A stretch of 64,000 bases of DNA from Flavobacteriaceae bacterium (GTDB lineage: Bacteria; Bacteroidota; Bacteroidia; Flavobacteriales; Flavobacteriaceae): the NCBI GenBank assembly GCA_016744415.1, contig JADGEL010000003.1:1-64000 (forward strand). The letters run 5' to 3'. The position numbers and the translations under genes were made by a program. Positions 1 through 8,629 of this stretch are shown here, in pieces. Numbering within the stretch: position 1 is the first letter of the stretch; the number at the start of each line of letters is the position of its first letter. Below the pieces are notes generated by a model, which saw only the letters and a list, made by a program, of their open reading frames with translations, had not been told where the DNA came from and did not search any database.

Positions 1-56
1 TTAAGCCTATCAGCGCAGATGGTACTGCCATTTTGGTGGGAGAGTATGTCATCGCC
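1..56 (+). rRNA. rrf: 5S ribosomal RNA, 3' part
   Basis: The first bases read as the second half of a bacterial 5S rRNA: the conserved GAAGTTAAGCC region is entered mid-way, followed by the loop D/E region and the closing helix with GTGGGAGAGTATG. The 5' part lies outside the window. The 3' end near base 56 is estimated from the start of the T-run and hairpin that follow. It implies that an rRNA operon lies immediately upstream. Confidence 0.85.
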
Positions 57-65
57 TTTTTTCTG

Positions 66-101
66 AAATCCTTCAACTTAATTGTTGAAGGATTTTTTTT
101 T
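66..101 (+). terminator. rRNA operon intrinsic terminator
   Basis: Bases 66-77 and 84-95 form a perfect 12-bp stem with a 6-nt loop, and the 3' arm runs into a T tract. It sits directly behind the 5S rRNA, so it most likely ends the rRNA operon. Confidence 0.85.
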
Positions 102-229
102 ACTCTAAATCTGTAAATTAATAGAATAAATATTAGTGTTTTTAAAATTTCACTAACTTTTATTTTATCATTTAGCAAAATTTATTATTTTGCACTGAAT
201 ATTGCGATATAAAACAACTCTCATATCTA

Positions 230-2023
230 TTGAAAAAAATATTACTCACATTGTTTTTCGCATTACCATCTCTTTGTTTCTCTCAAGAAGGAGTTATAGA
301 TAGTTTAGAAAATGTAATTGTAGTTACCGATAATGACTCTATAATTATGGATACCTACAATAAACTTCGTAGGGCAACTTATTATTCTGCTCCAAAAAAG
401 TCTCAAGAATATACTTTTAAATATCTTGAGGTAGCAAAAAAGCGTCAAGATTCATTTCATACAGCTATTGCTAATTTTTATCTAGGTAATTCTTATGTTG
501 TACAAAGCAATTATAAAAATGCTTTAAGTCATTACTTAAAATCAGCAAATTATTTTGAGAAAAGGGATTCGTCACGTTATAGTTCGGTTTTAAATGGTAT
601 AGGTGCTGCCTATGAAAATAGTGGGAACGATTCTTTGTCTTTAAAATATTTTAAGAAATCACAAATTATAAGCAAATCTCGTAGAGATTTGAGGCGTAGT
701 GCTATCGCCTTGAACAATATTGGAAATATTTATAAGAATAGAGGGGACTATAAAGTTGCTAAGGAGTACATGGAAAAAGCCGTTGCTGATATTGAAACAA
801 CTGGAAGAGAGCAATATATTATTCCGTTATCAATAAACCTTGCAAATATTTATACAGATATCAAAGATTATGATAAGTCAATATTATTTTTTGAAAAGTT
901 GCTTATTCAAATAGATACTGTAAAAGACGTTTATAGTTACGCTGCAGCACTCAGAGGATTAGGAACATCAAATATTGCTAAGGGTAAAAATAAACTGGGT
1001 TTAAAATACTTTGAGCATGCATACAAAAAATATCGCATTTCTGATTTTTTTGATGAGCGCTATGATATGATGCCTGATCTTATCAATGCTTATAAAGTAA
1101 ATAAAAAATATAGTGATGGATTAAGATTGTATGATGAGTATAATACAATTAAGGACTCTATTTTTAGTGTTGAAAAAGATAAAAATTTAACCGAAGCACT
1201 TCAGAAATATGAGAGTGAAAAAAAAGATGCTCAGTTAAAAGTTTTGGAGTTAGAAGGTGAAAAGAGTAAACAACAGAAAAAATTATATTTGTTTGTCGCT
1301 ATTGCTGGAATTTTAATAGCAGTACTTTTAGGTTTTTTTGGATATAAAAACAGGAAAAAGAATATTATTTTAGATAAACACAAACGATTTTTAGAAGCTA
1401 CACTTGATGAGAAAAACACACTGCTAAAAGAAGTACACCATCGTGTTAAAAATAGTTTTCAAATTGTTTCGAGTTTGCTATATCTACAATCTGAAAATAT
1501 TGAAGATAAAGAAGCTAAAATAGCAATTAAGGAAGCCGAAAATAGAGTGCGTTCTATGGTGCTAATCCATCAGAGGTTGTATAATAAAGATGAGCTGGTA
1601 GGAATAAATACCAAAGACTACTTTAATGATTTAGTACATGATATAATTGAAAGTCATCAGTTTAAAAAAGAAAAAATACAGTACGAACTCTATATTGAAT
1701 CACTTGTGTTAGATATAGAAACCATTACTCCAATTGGTCTTATATTAAATGAATTGATTGTAAATACATTAAAACACGCATTTGTAGAAGTACATGAAGA
1801 TAGCAAACTTGTAGTCCGTTTTTCTAAAGAGAATGATCGGTTAGTATTAAAAGTAATTGATAATGGGAAAGGTTTTGAAGGGGAAATTGAAAATACATCT
1901 TTCGGTATCACATTAATGAAAGCATTGTCAAAGAAATTAAAAGCAAATCTTAATTACTTTTCAGAACCATCAGTAGGTACAAAAGCTGTGTTAGATATTA
2001 AAAGATTTAATATCCTTCCTTAG
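230..2023 (+). CDS. TPR-containing sensor histidine kinase
   Basis: Membrane sensor kinase of the Bacteroidota TPR type. An N-terminal signal peptide (about 1-18) is followed by about five tetratricopeptide repeats (about 75-310, presumably periplasmic), a coiled-coil stretch, one transmembrane helix (about 352-373) and a cytoplasmic HisKA_2-type kinase. The phospho-acceptor motif EVHHRVKN lies near residue 403, and the ATPase carries the N box (LNELIVNTLKH) and G box (DNGKGF). The start is TTG, chosen because it gives a complete signal peptide and no in-frame ATG precedes the repeats. The partner is the LytTR regulator 17 bp downstream. The signal sensed is unknown; TPRs suggest a protein or peptide ligand or partner. 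Confidence 0.9.
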   Translation: MKKILLTLFFALPSLCFSQEGVIDSLENVIVVTDNDSIIMDTYNKLRRATYYSAPKKSQEYTFKYLEVAKKRQDSFHTAIANFYLGNSYVVQSNYKNALSHYLKSANYFEKRDSSRYSSVLNGIGAAYENSGNDSLSLKYFKKSQIISKSRRDLRRSAIALNNIGNIYKNRGDYKVAKEYMEKAVADIETTGREQYIIPLSINLANIYTDIKDYDKSILFFEKLLIQIDTVKDVYSYAAALRGLGTSNIAKGKNKLGLKYFEHAYKKYRISDFFDERYDMMPDLINAYKVNKKYSDGLRLYDEYNTIKDSIFSVEKDKNLTEALQKYESEKKDAQLKVLELEGEKSKQQKKLYLFVAIAGILIAVLLGFFGYKNRKKNIILDKHKRFLEATLDEKNTLLKEVHHRVKNSFQIVSSLLYLQSENIEDKEAKIAIKEAENRVRSMVLIHQRLYNKDELVGINTKDYFNDLVHDIIESHQFKKEKIQYELYIESLVLDIETITPIGLILNELIVNTLKHAFVEVHEDSKLVVRFSKENDRLVLKVIDNGKGFEGEIENTSFGITLMKALSKKLKANLNYFSEPSVGTKAVLDIKRFNILP

Positions 2024-2040
2024 GCTTAAAATAAATATAT

Positions 2041-2727
2041 TTGAAACCATTACAAATTTTTATTGTTGAAGACGAACCTCTTATTACTGTTACTATTGAA
2101 ACAGCATTAATAAAACAAGGTTATGCTGTATGTGGTGATGCTGAAGATTATGAAAGAGCACTGAAAAACATTACAATGCTCACTCCAGATTTAGTCTTAC
2201 TTGACATTCAGTTAGAAGGTAAAAAAGACGGGATAGATTTAGCAAAGCAATTAGATATAGTTGGAATTCCATATTTGTATCTAACTTCTCAAACTGATGT
2301 TTGTACTATTGATCGAGTCAAAGAAACCAGTCCTTTAGGTTATATTGTAAAACCATTTACAGAAACAGGATTGCGTAGTACTATTGAAGTCGCATGGAAT
2401 AATTACTCGCCAAAAGAAAAAGAATTTCTTATTTTTTCATCTGATAATAAATTGTATAAAATAGATCAATCACAAATTTTGTATTTAAAAGCATATGATA
2501 ACTATTGTTATATTTATACGAATCATAAAAAATATTTAGTTCCAAAAACATTAAAATATATTGTAAAAAATCTTAGTGATAAGAATTTTATAAAAGTACA
2601 TCGTTCCTATGTAATAAATATTAATAAAGTAAGTGCTTTAACATCTACGAGTGTACTTATCAATGCAATTTCTATTCCTTTAAGCAAATTGCATAAAGAA
2701 GAAATAAAGCAAAAATTAAAGTCGTAA
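2041..2727 (+). CDS. LytTR-family response regulator
   Basis: Cytoplasmic two-component regulator. The receiver domain (about 1-120) has the acidic pair D11/E12, phospho-acceptor Asp55 in LVLLDIQLEG, Thr82 and Lys104 in IVKPF. The C-terminal half is a LytTR DNA-binding domain, with the typical HRSYVININ and PLSK segments. It starts at TTG, 17 bp after the sensor kinase stop, so the two are surely co-transcribed and form a pair. A 21-bp-spaced direct repeat directly downstream (2733-2767) is a plausible binding site. LytTR regulators in this phylum often control exported or surface products, which fits the exported protein genes that follow. Confidence 0.9.
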   Translation: MKPLQIFIVEDEPLITVTIETALIKQGYAVCGDAEDYERALKNITMLTPDLVLLDIQLEGKKDGIDLAKQLDIVGIPYLYLTSQTDVCTIDRVKETSPLGYIVKPFTETGLRSTIEVAWNNYSPKEKEFLIFSSDNKLYKIDQSQILYLKAYDNYCYIYTNHKKYLVPKTLKYIVKNLSDKNFIKVHRSYVININKVSALTSTSVLINAISIPLSKLHKEEIKQKLKS

Positions 2728-2732
2728 AAGGC

Positions 2733-2767
2733 GTTCACTAAAAAATAGGGACTGTTCACTAAAAATA
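2733..2767 (+). promoter_or_regulatory. Direct repeat, candidate LytTR operator
   Basis: GTTCACTAAAAA occurs at 2733 and again at 2754, exactly 21 bp apart, on the same face of the helix two turns later. LytTR proteins bind two imperfect ~9-bp direct repeats with a 12-13 bp spacer and a GTT core, which is the geometry seen here. The site lies between the LytTR gene and the promoter of the exported protein at 2824. Confidence 0.55.
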
Positions 2768-2773
2768 GTCGTT

Positions 2774-2800
2774 TTGTAAAAGTTAATTTTAATAGGTTTG
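2774..2800 (+). promoter_or_regulatory. Candidate promoter of the exported repeat protein
   Basis: TAGGTTTG at 2793-2800 matches the Bacteroidota -7 consensus TAnnTTTG, with a TTG at 2774-2776 as possible -33 element. The spacer of 16 bp is short for this class, which would suit a promoter that needs an activator bound at the direct repeat just upstream. Confidence 0.45.
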
Positions 2801-2823
2801 AATATCTATTAAAATTAAATCTT

Positions 2824-5280
2824 ATGAAAACAACATTAAAAAATAACATACTCATACTTTCAATAGTATTGTTTACTGCTAATTTAAACGCTCAAAATTG
2901 TGGTGCTGGAGATATTACTTTATCCTTGCAATCTCAAGTAAATAATTTTGTTTCTTCCTATTCTAGTTCAGGATGTACAACTATCGATGGTAACCTAACT
3001 ATTGAAAATGCAAATATTACGGATATATCTGGATTATCATTTTTAACTACAATTAATGGGTTTTTGAAAGTGAAGAGTACAAATAACCTTAGCAGTTTAA
3101 GTGGACTAGAGAATATCGCAACTATTGGAGACTATTTTGAAGTAACTGGTATAAGTTTTTTAAGCCTAATAGAAGTTGATCTTCCAAATTTAAATAGTGT
3201 TGGAACTCATTTAAAAATAGATAATGCAAACAATTTACTAACTGTTGAAATATCAAACTTAACAAGTATCGGAACGTACTTACAAATAAGCAAAACACCA
3301 AGTTTAACAACAGTAGATTTTCAAAGTTTATCTAGTATAGCATCAAGTATCTTTTTAACAAATAGTTTTGGGTATCTACTTGGATCAAACTCTTTTAGAG
3401 TGCTAAATCTTCCTAACTTAACAACTCTAAACTTTTCTGCTATGACTAGTTTAGGAGGAGATTTTTATGTAAATACTGCTGGTATATCTGATTTTTCAAA
3501 TATGCCAAACTTAATTAGTATTGGGGGAGATTTTAATCTAGAAAATAATCCATCTTTAACAACAATCGTAGGCCTACCAACTAATAATCTTACAGGTAAT
3601 ATAAATATTTATAATAATGCTACTTTAACAGATTTAGGAAGTCTTGTTAATACTACAATATTAAATGGATATTTAAATATTAGAGATAATGATTTACTAA
3701 CCACATTTTCATTTCCGAATTTAACATCAGCAAACTCATATGTTTTGTTTGCATCGTCTAATATTACTTCAATTTCATTACCAAGTTTAGCAAGTTTAAC
3801 AGGAACTTTAAAAATAGGTTCAGGTACTAGTGCCTCATCTACAATATCTTCTTTAGATATACTAGGCGCAACTAATTTATCAAGTTTAGATATTTCATCT
3901 TTAACTTCTCTTTCTGGTTATGCAAGAATAAGTAATACTCAATTAACCAATTTGGATGATTTAAGTAATATTAGTTCAATAGGTGCTTATATCACAATTG
4001 AAGATAATTCACTATTGACGGATATTTCTGCAATTACAGGTTTGGCATCAATAAATGGAAACTTAACTATTAGTAATAATAACATGTCAGCAATTACTTT
4101 TCCTAATCTAACAACTATCAATGGTGCTTTAGATTTAAACACCAACCCAAATGTGAACACTATTAGTTTTCCTTTATTAAGTAATATTAATAATTATATT
4201 TCTATTTCAGATTTTGATATAACAATTATTGATAATGCAAATTATTTACAAATAGTAGATAGTAGTACATCAACAATTGATTTTGGTAGTATTTCTTCAT
4301 TAAACACTTATTTTAATATTAAAAATTCTTCTTTGACTGATTTAAATAGTTTTTCTAGTCTTACAAGTATTGGTACTAACATTGGTGTTTCTAACAATAC
4401 TTCATTAAATGATATTTCAGCATTATCGGCTATTACATCTGCTAATGATATAATTATTGAAGGGAATGTACTAACAAACCTTAATGGTTTAGAAAATTTT
4501 GCAACCGTTAATAACTTATCTGTCACTAATGAAAATAATATTACAGACCTTACAGGAATTAACTTAAGCGGAATTAATAATGCTTTGACCATAGATAATA
4601 ATGATAATCTAACATCTTTAAATAGTATGATAAATATAGATGCTTTAAATGGAAGCATGACAATAACAAATAATGCAACTTTAGTTGATGTTGATATTCT
4701 AAGTGATCTTTTATATGTAAAAGATGACCTACTTTTAACATCCAATGCTTTATTAGAAGAATGTTGCGTTGTAACTAACTTTTTAGATGCAACAAATTAT
4801 ATTGGTGGAGCTCTAACAGTTTCAGGAAATAATACTAATTGTGTATCAATACCTTCTATAATAACAAGTTGTAGTGTTTCGCAAAGTGATGTAGATACTG
4901 ATAATATTATAGATACAGAAGACAATTGCTCAAGTATATCAAACCCAAACCAAGAAGATACTGATGGAGATGGAGTAGGAGATACTTGTGATAATTGTCC
5001 AGATGATGCAAATGCTCTTCAAGAAGATGCAAATAACAATGGAATTGGAGATGCATGTGAAGCTTCAGGAACTGGAGCAGATACTGGTTTAGACACTGGA
5101 GGTTTAGGAATTGGAACATCTAGCCCAAACAGTCAATTTGAAATTGCAAAAGGAGATGTATTTATAAAAAATATGCATAGGGGAGTTATTATGAAAGCGC
5201 CAAATGGTAAATGTTTTAGAATGCAACCTAATAATGAAGGTTTACTAAAGAGTACAGAAATTACATGTCCAGATAATTAA
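2824..5280 (+). CDS. Exported repeat protein with thrombospondin type 3 repeats
   Basis: Secreted 818-residue protein. After a signal peptide (about 1-23) come many ~22-25 residue repeats of the kind ISGLSFLTTINGFLKV / LTSIGTYLQIS, resembling leucine-rich or receptor-L-domain solenoids of Bacteroidota surface proteins. Residues about 690-745 carry calcium-binding thrombospondin type 3 repeats (DTDGDGVGD and similar). The C-terminus (about 755-818) is a short Cys-containing domain with GVIMKAPNGKCFRM, not a classical T9SS sorting domain. Probably cell-surface or released and possibly adhesive; substrate unknown. It follows the kinase/LytTR pair and is separated from the next gene by 12 bp, so the two exported proteins are likely co-expressed. 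Confidence 0.8.
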   Translation: MKTTLKNNILILSIVLFTANLNAQNCGAGDITLSLQSQVNNFVSSYSSSGCTTIDGNLTIENANITDISGLSFLTTINGFLKVKSTNNLSSLSGLENIATIGDYFEVTGISFLSLIEVDLPNLNSVGTHLKIDNANNLLTVEISNLTSIGTYLQISKTPSLTTVDFQSLSSIASSIFLTNSFGYLLGSNSFRVLNLPNLTTLNFSAMTSLGGDFYVNTAGISDFSNMPNLISIGGDFNLENNPSLTTIVGLPTNNLTGNINIYNNATLTDLGSLVNTTILNGYLNIRDNDLLTTFSFPNLTSANSYVLFASSNITSISLPSLASLTGTLKIGSGTSASSTISSLDILGATNLSSLDISSLTSLSGYARISNTQLTNLDDLSNISSIGAYITIEDNSLLTDISAITGLASINGNLTISNNNMSAITFPNLTTINGALDLNTNPNVNTISFPLLSNINNYISISDFDITIIDNANYLQIVDSSTSTIDFGSISSLNTYFNIKNSSLTDLNSFSSLTSIGTNIGVSNNTSLNDISALSAITSANDIIIEGNVLTNLNGLENFATVNNLSVTNENNITDLTGINLSGINNALTIDNNDNLTSLNSMINIDALNGSMTITNNATLVDVDILSDLLYVKDDLLLTSNALLEECCVVTNFLDATNYIGGALTVSGNNTNCVSIPSIITSCSVSQSDVDTDNIIDTEDNCSSISNPNQEDTDGDGVGDTCDNCPDDANALQEDANNNGIGDACEASGTGADTGLDTGGLGIGTSSPNSQFEIAKGDVFIKNMHRGVIMKAPNGKCFRMQPNNEGLLKSTEITCPDN

Positions 5281-5292
5281 AAATATATATTT

Positions 5293-6060
5293 ATGAAAGA
5301 TATAATATTTACTGCCATATTTATTTTTATAACTATTGGTATGTATTCGCAAATTACTAATACAGAAGTTTTAAAAGCTGAAGAAGGAATTGACTTAATA
5401 TTAGAAGATATTTTTTCTAACAGTAGTAGTGGTTCAGTTATCAATAATGGGAATATCACATTTAATAATACATATAATGATGGTGGGGTATTAAATGTAT
5501 CTCCAAGTTCATCAACAATAATAAATGGAAATTATAGCACTTCAGGAATACTTGAAGTAGTTATTAATGGTTCAGATGCTGGAAATATTCTTGGGTATAG
5601 CCAAATAAACATTAATGGCAATCTAACTTTAACTTCATCAACAATAAATGTAATTATAGACCCTGCATATTTACCTGGAGATGGAACAAAACATACAGTT
5701 ATTACTTATACAGGAAATTTGACAGATACGTTTACAACTGTAAATCTACCAAGTACAGGTTGGTATGTAGATTATTCAACTCCAGGAGAAGTGAATGTTG
5801 TTAGAGACCTTGTTTTAGCCATAGAAAATGTTGATATGGTTACTTTTTTAGTATACCCAAACCCAACCTCAGGAATTGTAAATATCCAAACTAAAGAAGA
5901 TATTGATAGAATTGAAATTTATGATATAAATGGTAGGTTGATTTTTAATAAATTAAAAACCTCACAAGTTAATATAAGCCAACTTTCTGTTGGAGTCTAT
6001 ATACTTAAAGTGGTAGGGGAGAATGGAGAATCATCAATAAATAGAATAATAAAAAATTAG
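5293..6060 (+). CDS. T9SS-exported surface protein
   Basis: A signal peptide (about 1-19) is followed by a beta-rich region with Ser/Thr/Asn-rich sequence and a predicted beta-sandwich. A clear C-terminal type IX secretion sorting domain follows from about residue 185: it begins VYPNPTSGIVNIQ, then IEIYDINGRLI and LSVGVYILKV, the type A pattern. It is therefore exported across the outer membrane by the T9SS. The body of the protein matches no enzyme I recognise. It lies 12 bp behind the TSP3-repeat protein and in front of a strong hairpin, closing the kinase-regulator-target unit. Confidence 0.85.
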   Translation: MKDIIFTAIFIFITIGMYSQITNTEVLKAEEGIDLILEDIFSNSSSGSVINNGNITFNNTYNDGGVLNVSPSSSTIINGNYSTSGILEVVINGSDAGNILGYSQININGNLTLTSSTINVIIDPAYLPGDGTKHTVITYTGNLTDTFTTVNLPSTGWYVDYSTPGEVNVVRDLVLAIENVDMVTFLVYPNPTSGIVNIQTKEDIDRIEIYDINGRLIFNKLKTSQVNISQLSVGVYILKVVGENGESSINRIIKN

Positions 6061-6075
6061 ATAAAACGAAATTTT

Positions 6076-6130
6076 TTAAGATACAAAAAACACCAACAAT
6101 AAAATATTGCTGGTGTTTTTTGTATCTTAA
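6076..6130 (+). terminator. Long bidirectional hairpin terminator
   Basis: Bases 6076-6100 pair with 6106-6130: a 25-bp stem with a single mismatch and a 5-nt loop. T/A runs lie on both sides, so it can act on either strand. It ends the transcription unit of the T9SS cargo gene. Confidence 0.8.
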
Positions 6131-6218
6131 AAAAATCAACTTTCAATTATCATATTTATAAACTTATTACGTTACTGTAATAGTATAAATTTTTTAAGGC
6201 TAACAATAAAATAAATTT

Positions 6219-6226
6219 TAAGTTTG
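6219..6226 (+). promoter_or_regulatory. -7 box of porQ
   Basis: TAAGTTTG matches TAnnTTTG and ends 10 bp before the ATG at 6236. It overlaps the alternative TTG start at 6224, arguing against that start. No convincing -33 TTG is visible. Confidence 0.4.
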
Positions 6227-6235
6227 CAGCTGTTT

Positions 6236-7255
6236 ATGAAATTATTATTACGACTCTTTTTATTTCTCTCTATTGGTGGTTTTTCACAGGTTGGTGGTGA
6301 GAGTGTTTATAATTTTTTAAACGTTCCAACTTCGGCTCGACAAGCTGCTTTGGGCGGAAAAGTACTTACACTTATTGATGATGTAAATCAACCATTTTGG
6401 AACCCATCATCTATTGGTTTAGAAATGGATAATCAATTTGGAGTTAATTACCTTAACTTTTTAACGGATATCAATTACGTATCTACTTCTTTTGCACACA
6501 TGATTAATCGTAATTTCGGAACGATACAAGGCGGAATTATTTATGCAAATTATGGTGAATTTATTGAGGCTGACGAAGATGGAAATGAAACAGGAACCTT
6601 TAAGGCTTTTGATATGGCACTGTCTGTTGGATATGCCTATAAATTTCCATGGTCAAATATTAGTATAGGTGCTAATGTTAAGTTGGTAAATTCTGTAATA
6701 CAAGATTACTCTTCATTTGGCGCAGCAGTTGATTTAGGGATTATTTATAAAAATGAAAACCAACCTTATGTATTTACTTTGGTTGCTCGTAATTTAGGAT
6801 ATCAGATAACAACCTTTGATGGTACTCAAGAAAAAGTTCCGATTGAGATTATGCTAGGAGCATCGTACAGAGTAGAGAATGTACCAATAAAACTATATGG
6901 CACAATTGATAATTTGCAAAAATGGAATGTTGCAAAACCAAACCCTTCAAATAGTGAAACCAATATTGATGGTACAACTATAGATGAAGAAATTAGTTTT
7001 TTAGACAATACCATGCGACATTTTGTTTTAGGAGCAGAATTGTTTCCAGAGAGTGGGTTTAATTTACGTGTGGGATATAATTTTAGACGCGCTAAAGAAT
7101 TACAATTGGAAGATATCAGAACCTTTGCTGGATTTTCTGCAGGATTTGGTTTGAAAATGGGAAGATTTAAATTAAATTACGCTTATACAAAATATCATCC
7201 AGCCGAAAACACAAGTACTTTCAGTTTGTTGATAAACTTAAATCAGCGTTACTAA
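6236..7255 (+). CDS. porQ: Type IX secretion system protein PorQ
   Basis: Outer-membrane beta-barrel component of the T9SS; in the family it acts with PorU, PorV and PorZ in the cell-surface attachment complex. A signal peptide is followed by the family's conserved start of the mature protein (VYNFLNVPTSARQAALGG) and the NPSSIG segment typical of PorV/PorQ. Many amphipathic strands follow, ending in a C-terminal aromatic residue (LNQRY). The length (339 residues from ATG 6236) is normal. The next gene is cmk, 16 bp away, the usual porQ-cmk order in Flavobacteriia. It agrees with the T9SS cargo gene upstream. Confidence 0.9.
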   Translation: MKLLLRLFLFLSIGGFSQVGGESVYNFLNVPTSARQAALGGKVLTLIDDVNQPFWNPSSIGLEMDNQFGVNYLNFLTDINYVSTSFAHMINRNFGTIQGGIIYANYGEFIEADEDGNETGTFKAFDMALSVGYAYKFPWSNISIGANVKLVNSVIQDYSSFGAAVDLGIIYKNENQPYVFTLVARNLGYQITTFDGTQEKVPIEIMLGASYRVENVPIKLYGTIDNLQKWNVAKPNPSNSETNIDGTTIDEEISFLDNTMRHFVLGAELFPESGFNLRVGYNFRRAKELQLEDIRTFAGFSAGFGLKMGRFKLNYAYTKYHPAENTSTFSLLINLNQRY

Positions 7256-7271
7256 TAAATACGTTTTAAAA

Positions 7272-7964
7272 ATGAAAAAGATTATTATTGCTATAGACGG
7301 ATTTTCATCTACTGGTAAAAGTACACTTGCCAAACAATTAGCTAAAAAACTGCAATATGTTTATGTTGATACTGGGGCAATGTATAGAGCTGTTGCTTTG
7401 TATACTATGAATCATAATCTGATAAATATTGAGGATTTTGATGCAGAAGGCTTGATATCAAAAATTAAGGATATTAAAATCCATTTTGAATTTAATGAGT
7501 CAAAAGGATTTGCAGAAGTATTTTTAAACGATGAAAATGTTGAGAAAGAAATTCGCAGCCTTGAAGTTTCTCAGTTTGTAAGTCAGGTATCAACAATATC
7601 TGCAGTAAGGGCAAAACTAGTAGAGCAACAACAAGAAATGGGAGTCAATGGAGGAATTGTTATGGATGGTAGAGATATTGGTACCGTTGTTTTTCCAAAT
7701 GCTGATATAAAATTTTTTATGACAGCATCGGCAGATAAAAGAGCGAAGCGACGATACAAAGAATTGTTAGATAGAGGCGATGAAAATGTTACCTATGCAC
7801 GTGTTCTTAAAAATGTTGAGTCTAGAGATTATATTGATTCTACTCGATTAGATTCTCCATTAATAAAAGCTGATGATGCAATTGCAATAGACAATTCTGA
7901 TATGGGATTAGAAGAACAATTTGAGCGTGTTTTTAGTTTGGTAAATTCTAGATTAAAAGGATAA
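7272..7964 (+). CDS. cmk: Cytidylate kinase
   Basis: Phosphorylates CMP and dCMP with ATP in the cytoplasm (pyrimidine nucleotide salvage and synthesis). The P-loop is GFSSTGKST at the N-terminus. The substrate-binding motif DTGAMYRAVAL and the lid/Arg motif DGRDIGTVVFP are both intact. The length of 230 residues is normal. It follows porQ by 16 bp and is probably co-transcribed with it. Confidence 0.96.
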   Translation: MKKIIIAIDGFSSTGKSTLAKQLAKKLQYVYVDTGAMYRAVALYTMNHNLINIEDFDAEGLISKIKDIKIHFEFNESKGFAEVFLNDENVEKEIRSLEVSQFVSQVSTISAVRAKLVEQQQEMGVNGGIVMDGRDIGTVVFPNADIKFFMTASADKRAKRRYKELLDRGDENVTYARVLKNVESRDYIDSTRLDSPLIKADDAIAIDNSDMGLEEQFERVFSLVNSRLKG

Positions 7965-7984
7965 ACCATAAATTTGTTCTAGGG

Positions 7985-8025
7985 TATGGGTATATTCAAA
8001 TACTTATGTGTTTGCAACGATATTT
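7985..8025 (-). repeat. Second copy of the queE 3' end
   Basis: This 41-bp stretch repeats the last 40 bp of queE (8631-8670) in the same orientation, with one inserted base and one synonymous change (CAC to CAT). Read on the minus strand it still encodes the final QTHKYLNI segment of QueE. The lipoprotein gene at 8061-8582 lies between the two copies. Confidence 0.85.
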
Positions 8026-8060
8026 CAAGTTTTACATTCTTGAAATTTACTATTGTTATT

Positions 8061-8582
8061 TTACTCACTTACATTTGTATATGATCCGGAATAATTTCCA
8101 CTAAATAGTAGGCCATCTTCTCTTATAAATGAAAATTCAAAGTCAATATTTGTAGTAGAAATTGAGTTTATAGTAAAGCTTATTTCGGTTGCATTTAGGT
8201 CAGAATTATATGTATCTTCAAGCAATCTGTTTCCACCTTGTATATAGCCGTTTGACTTTGAAGCATTTTCAGTAACCCTATAATTTAATAGTTCTTTTGT
8301 TCCGATTTCAAAATCAACACCTCTATAGTCTACATATAGAATATCTATTCCGGAATCAATATTATCACGAAGTAAATCTTTATTACTTAAAATTATAGCT
8401 AAATCACTAGGGTTATCATTGAGTGTATTTTCATCATTTATATATGCATGAGGAGTGTTAAGATATGTATTGCCAATTTGTATACCACCTTCGTTTGTAA
8501 TTTCAACCTGATTGTCATCAGTAGCACAAGATGAGATAAATAATCCAATTAAAATTCTACATATTAAATTTATTGTTTTCAT
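8061..8582 (-). CDS. Small lipoprotein of unknown function
   Basis: The N-terminus is a lipoprotein signal peptide with the Cys in LFISSCATDD, so the protein is probably anchored in a membrane facing the periplasm or surface. The rest (about 150 residues) is beta-rich, with alternating Thr/Ser/Asn-rich strands near the C-terminus. I recognise no catalytic motif or named family. The gene lies between two copies of the queE 3' end and reads in the same direction as queE, which suggests insertion of a cassette behind queE. It may be exchanged between strains. Confidence 0.7.
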   Translation of the reverse strand: MKTINLICRILIGLFISSCATDDNQVEITNEGGIQIGNTYLNTPHAYINDENTLNDNPSDLAIILSNKDLLRDNIDSGIDILYVDYRGVDFEIGTKELLNYRVTENASKSNGYIQGGNRLLEDTYNSDLNATEISFTINSISTTNIDFEFSFIREDGLLFSGNYSGSYTNVSE

Positions 8583-8629
8583 TCAGTCAATTTTTTAAGT
8601 TTTTGATTATTGTATTTATCCAATAATCA

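Noticed and set aside
4308-4745. Long open frame opposite the TSP3-repeat protein
   Set aside because: It is a shadow of the repetitive, AT-biased plus-strand gene and has no protein-like features.
6224-6235. TTG start for porQ
   Set aside because: It lies in the -7 box and adds residues before a good signal peptide; ATG 6236 fits better.
8022-8046. Hairpin ATTTCAAG/CTTGAAAT considered as terminator of cmk
   Set aside because: No T-run follows on either strand and it spans the end of the queE repeat; function unclear.
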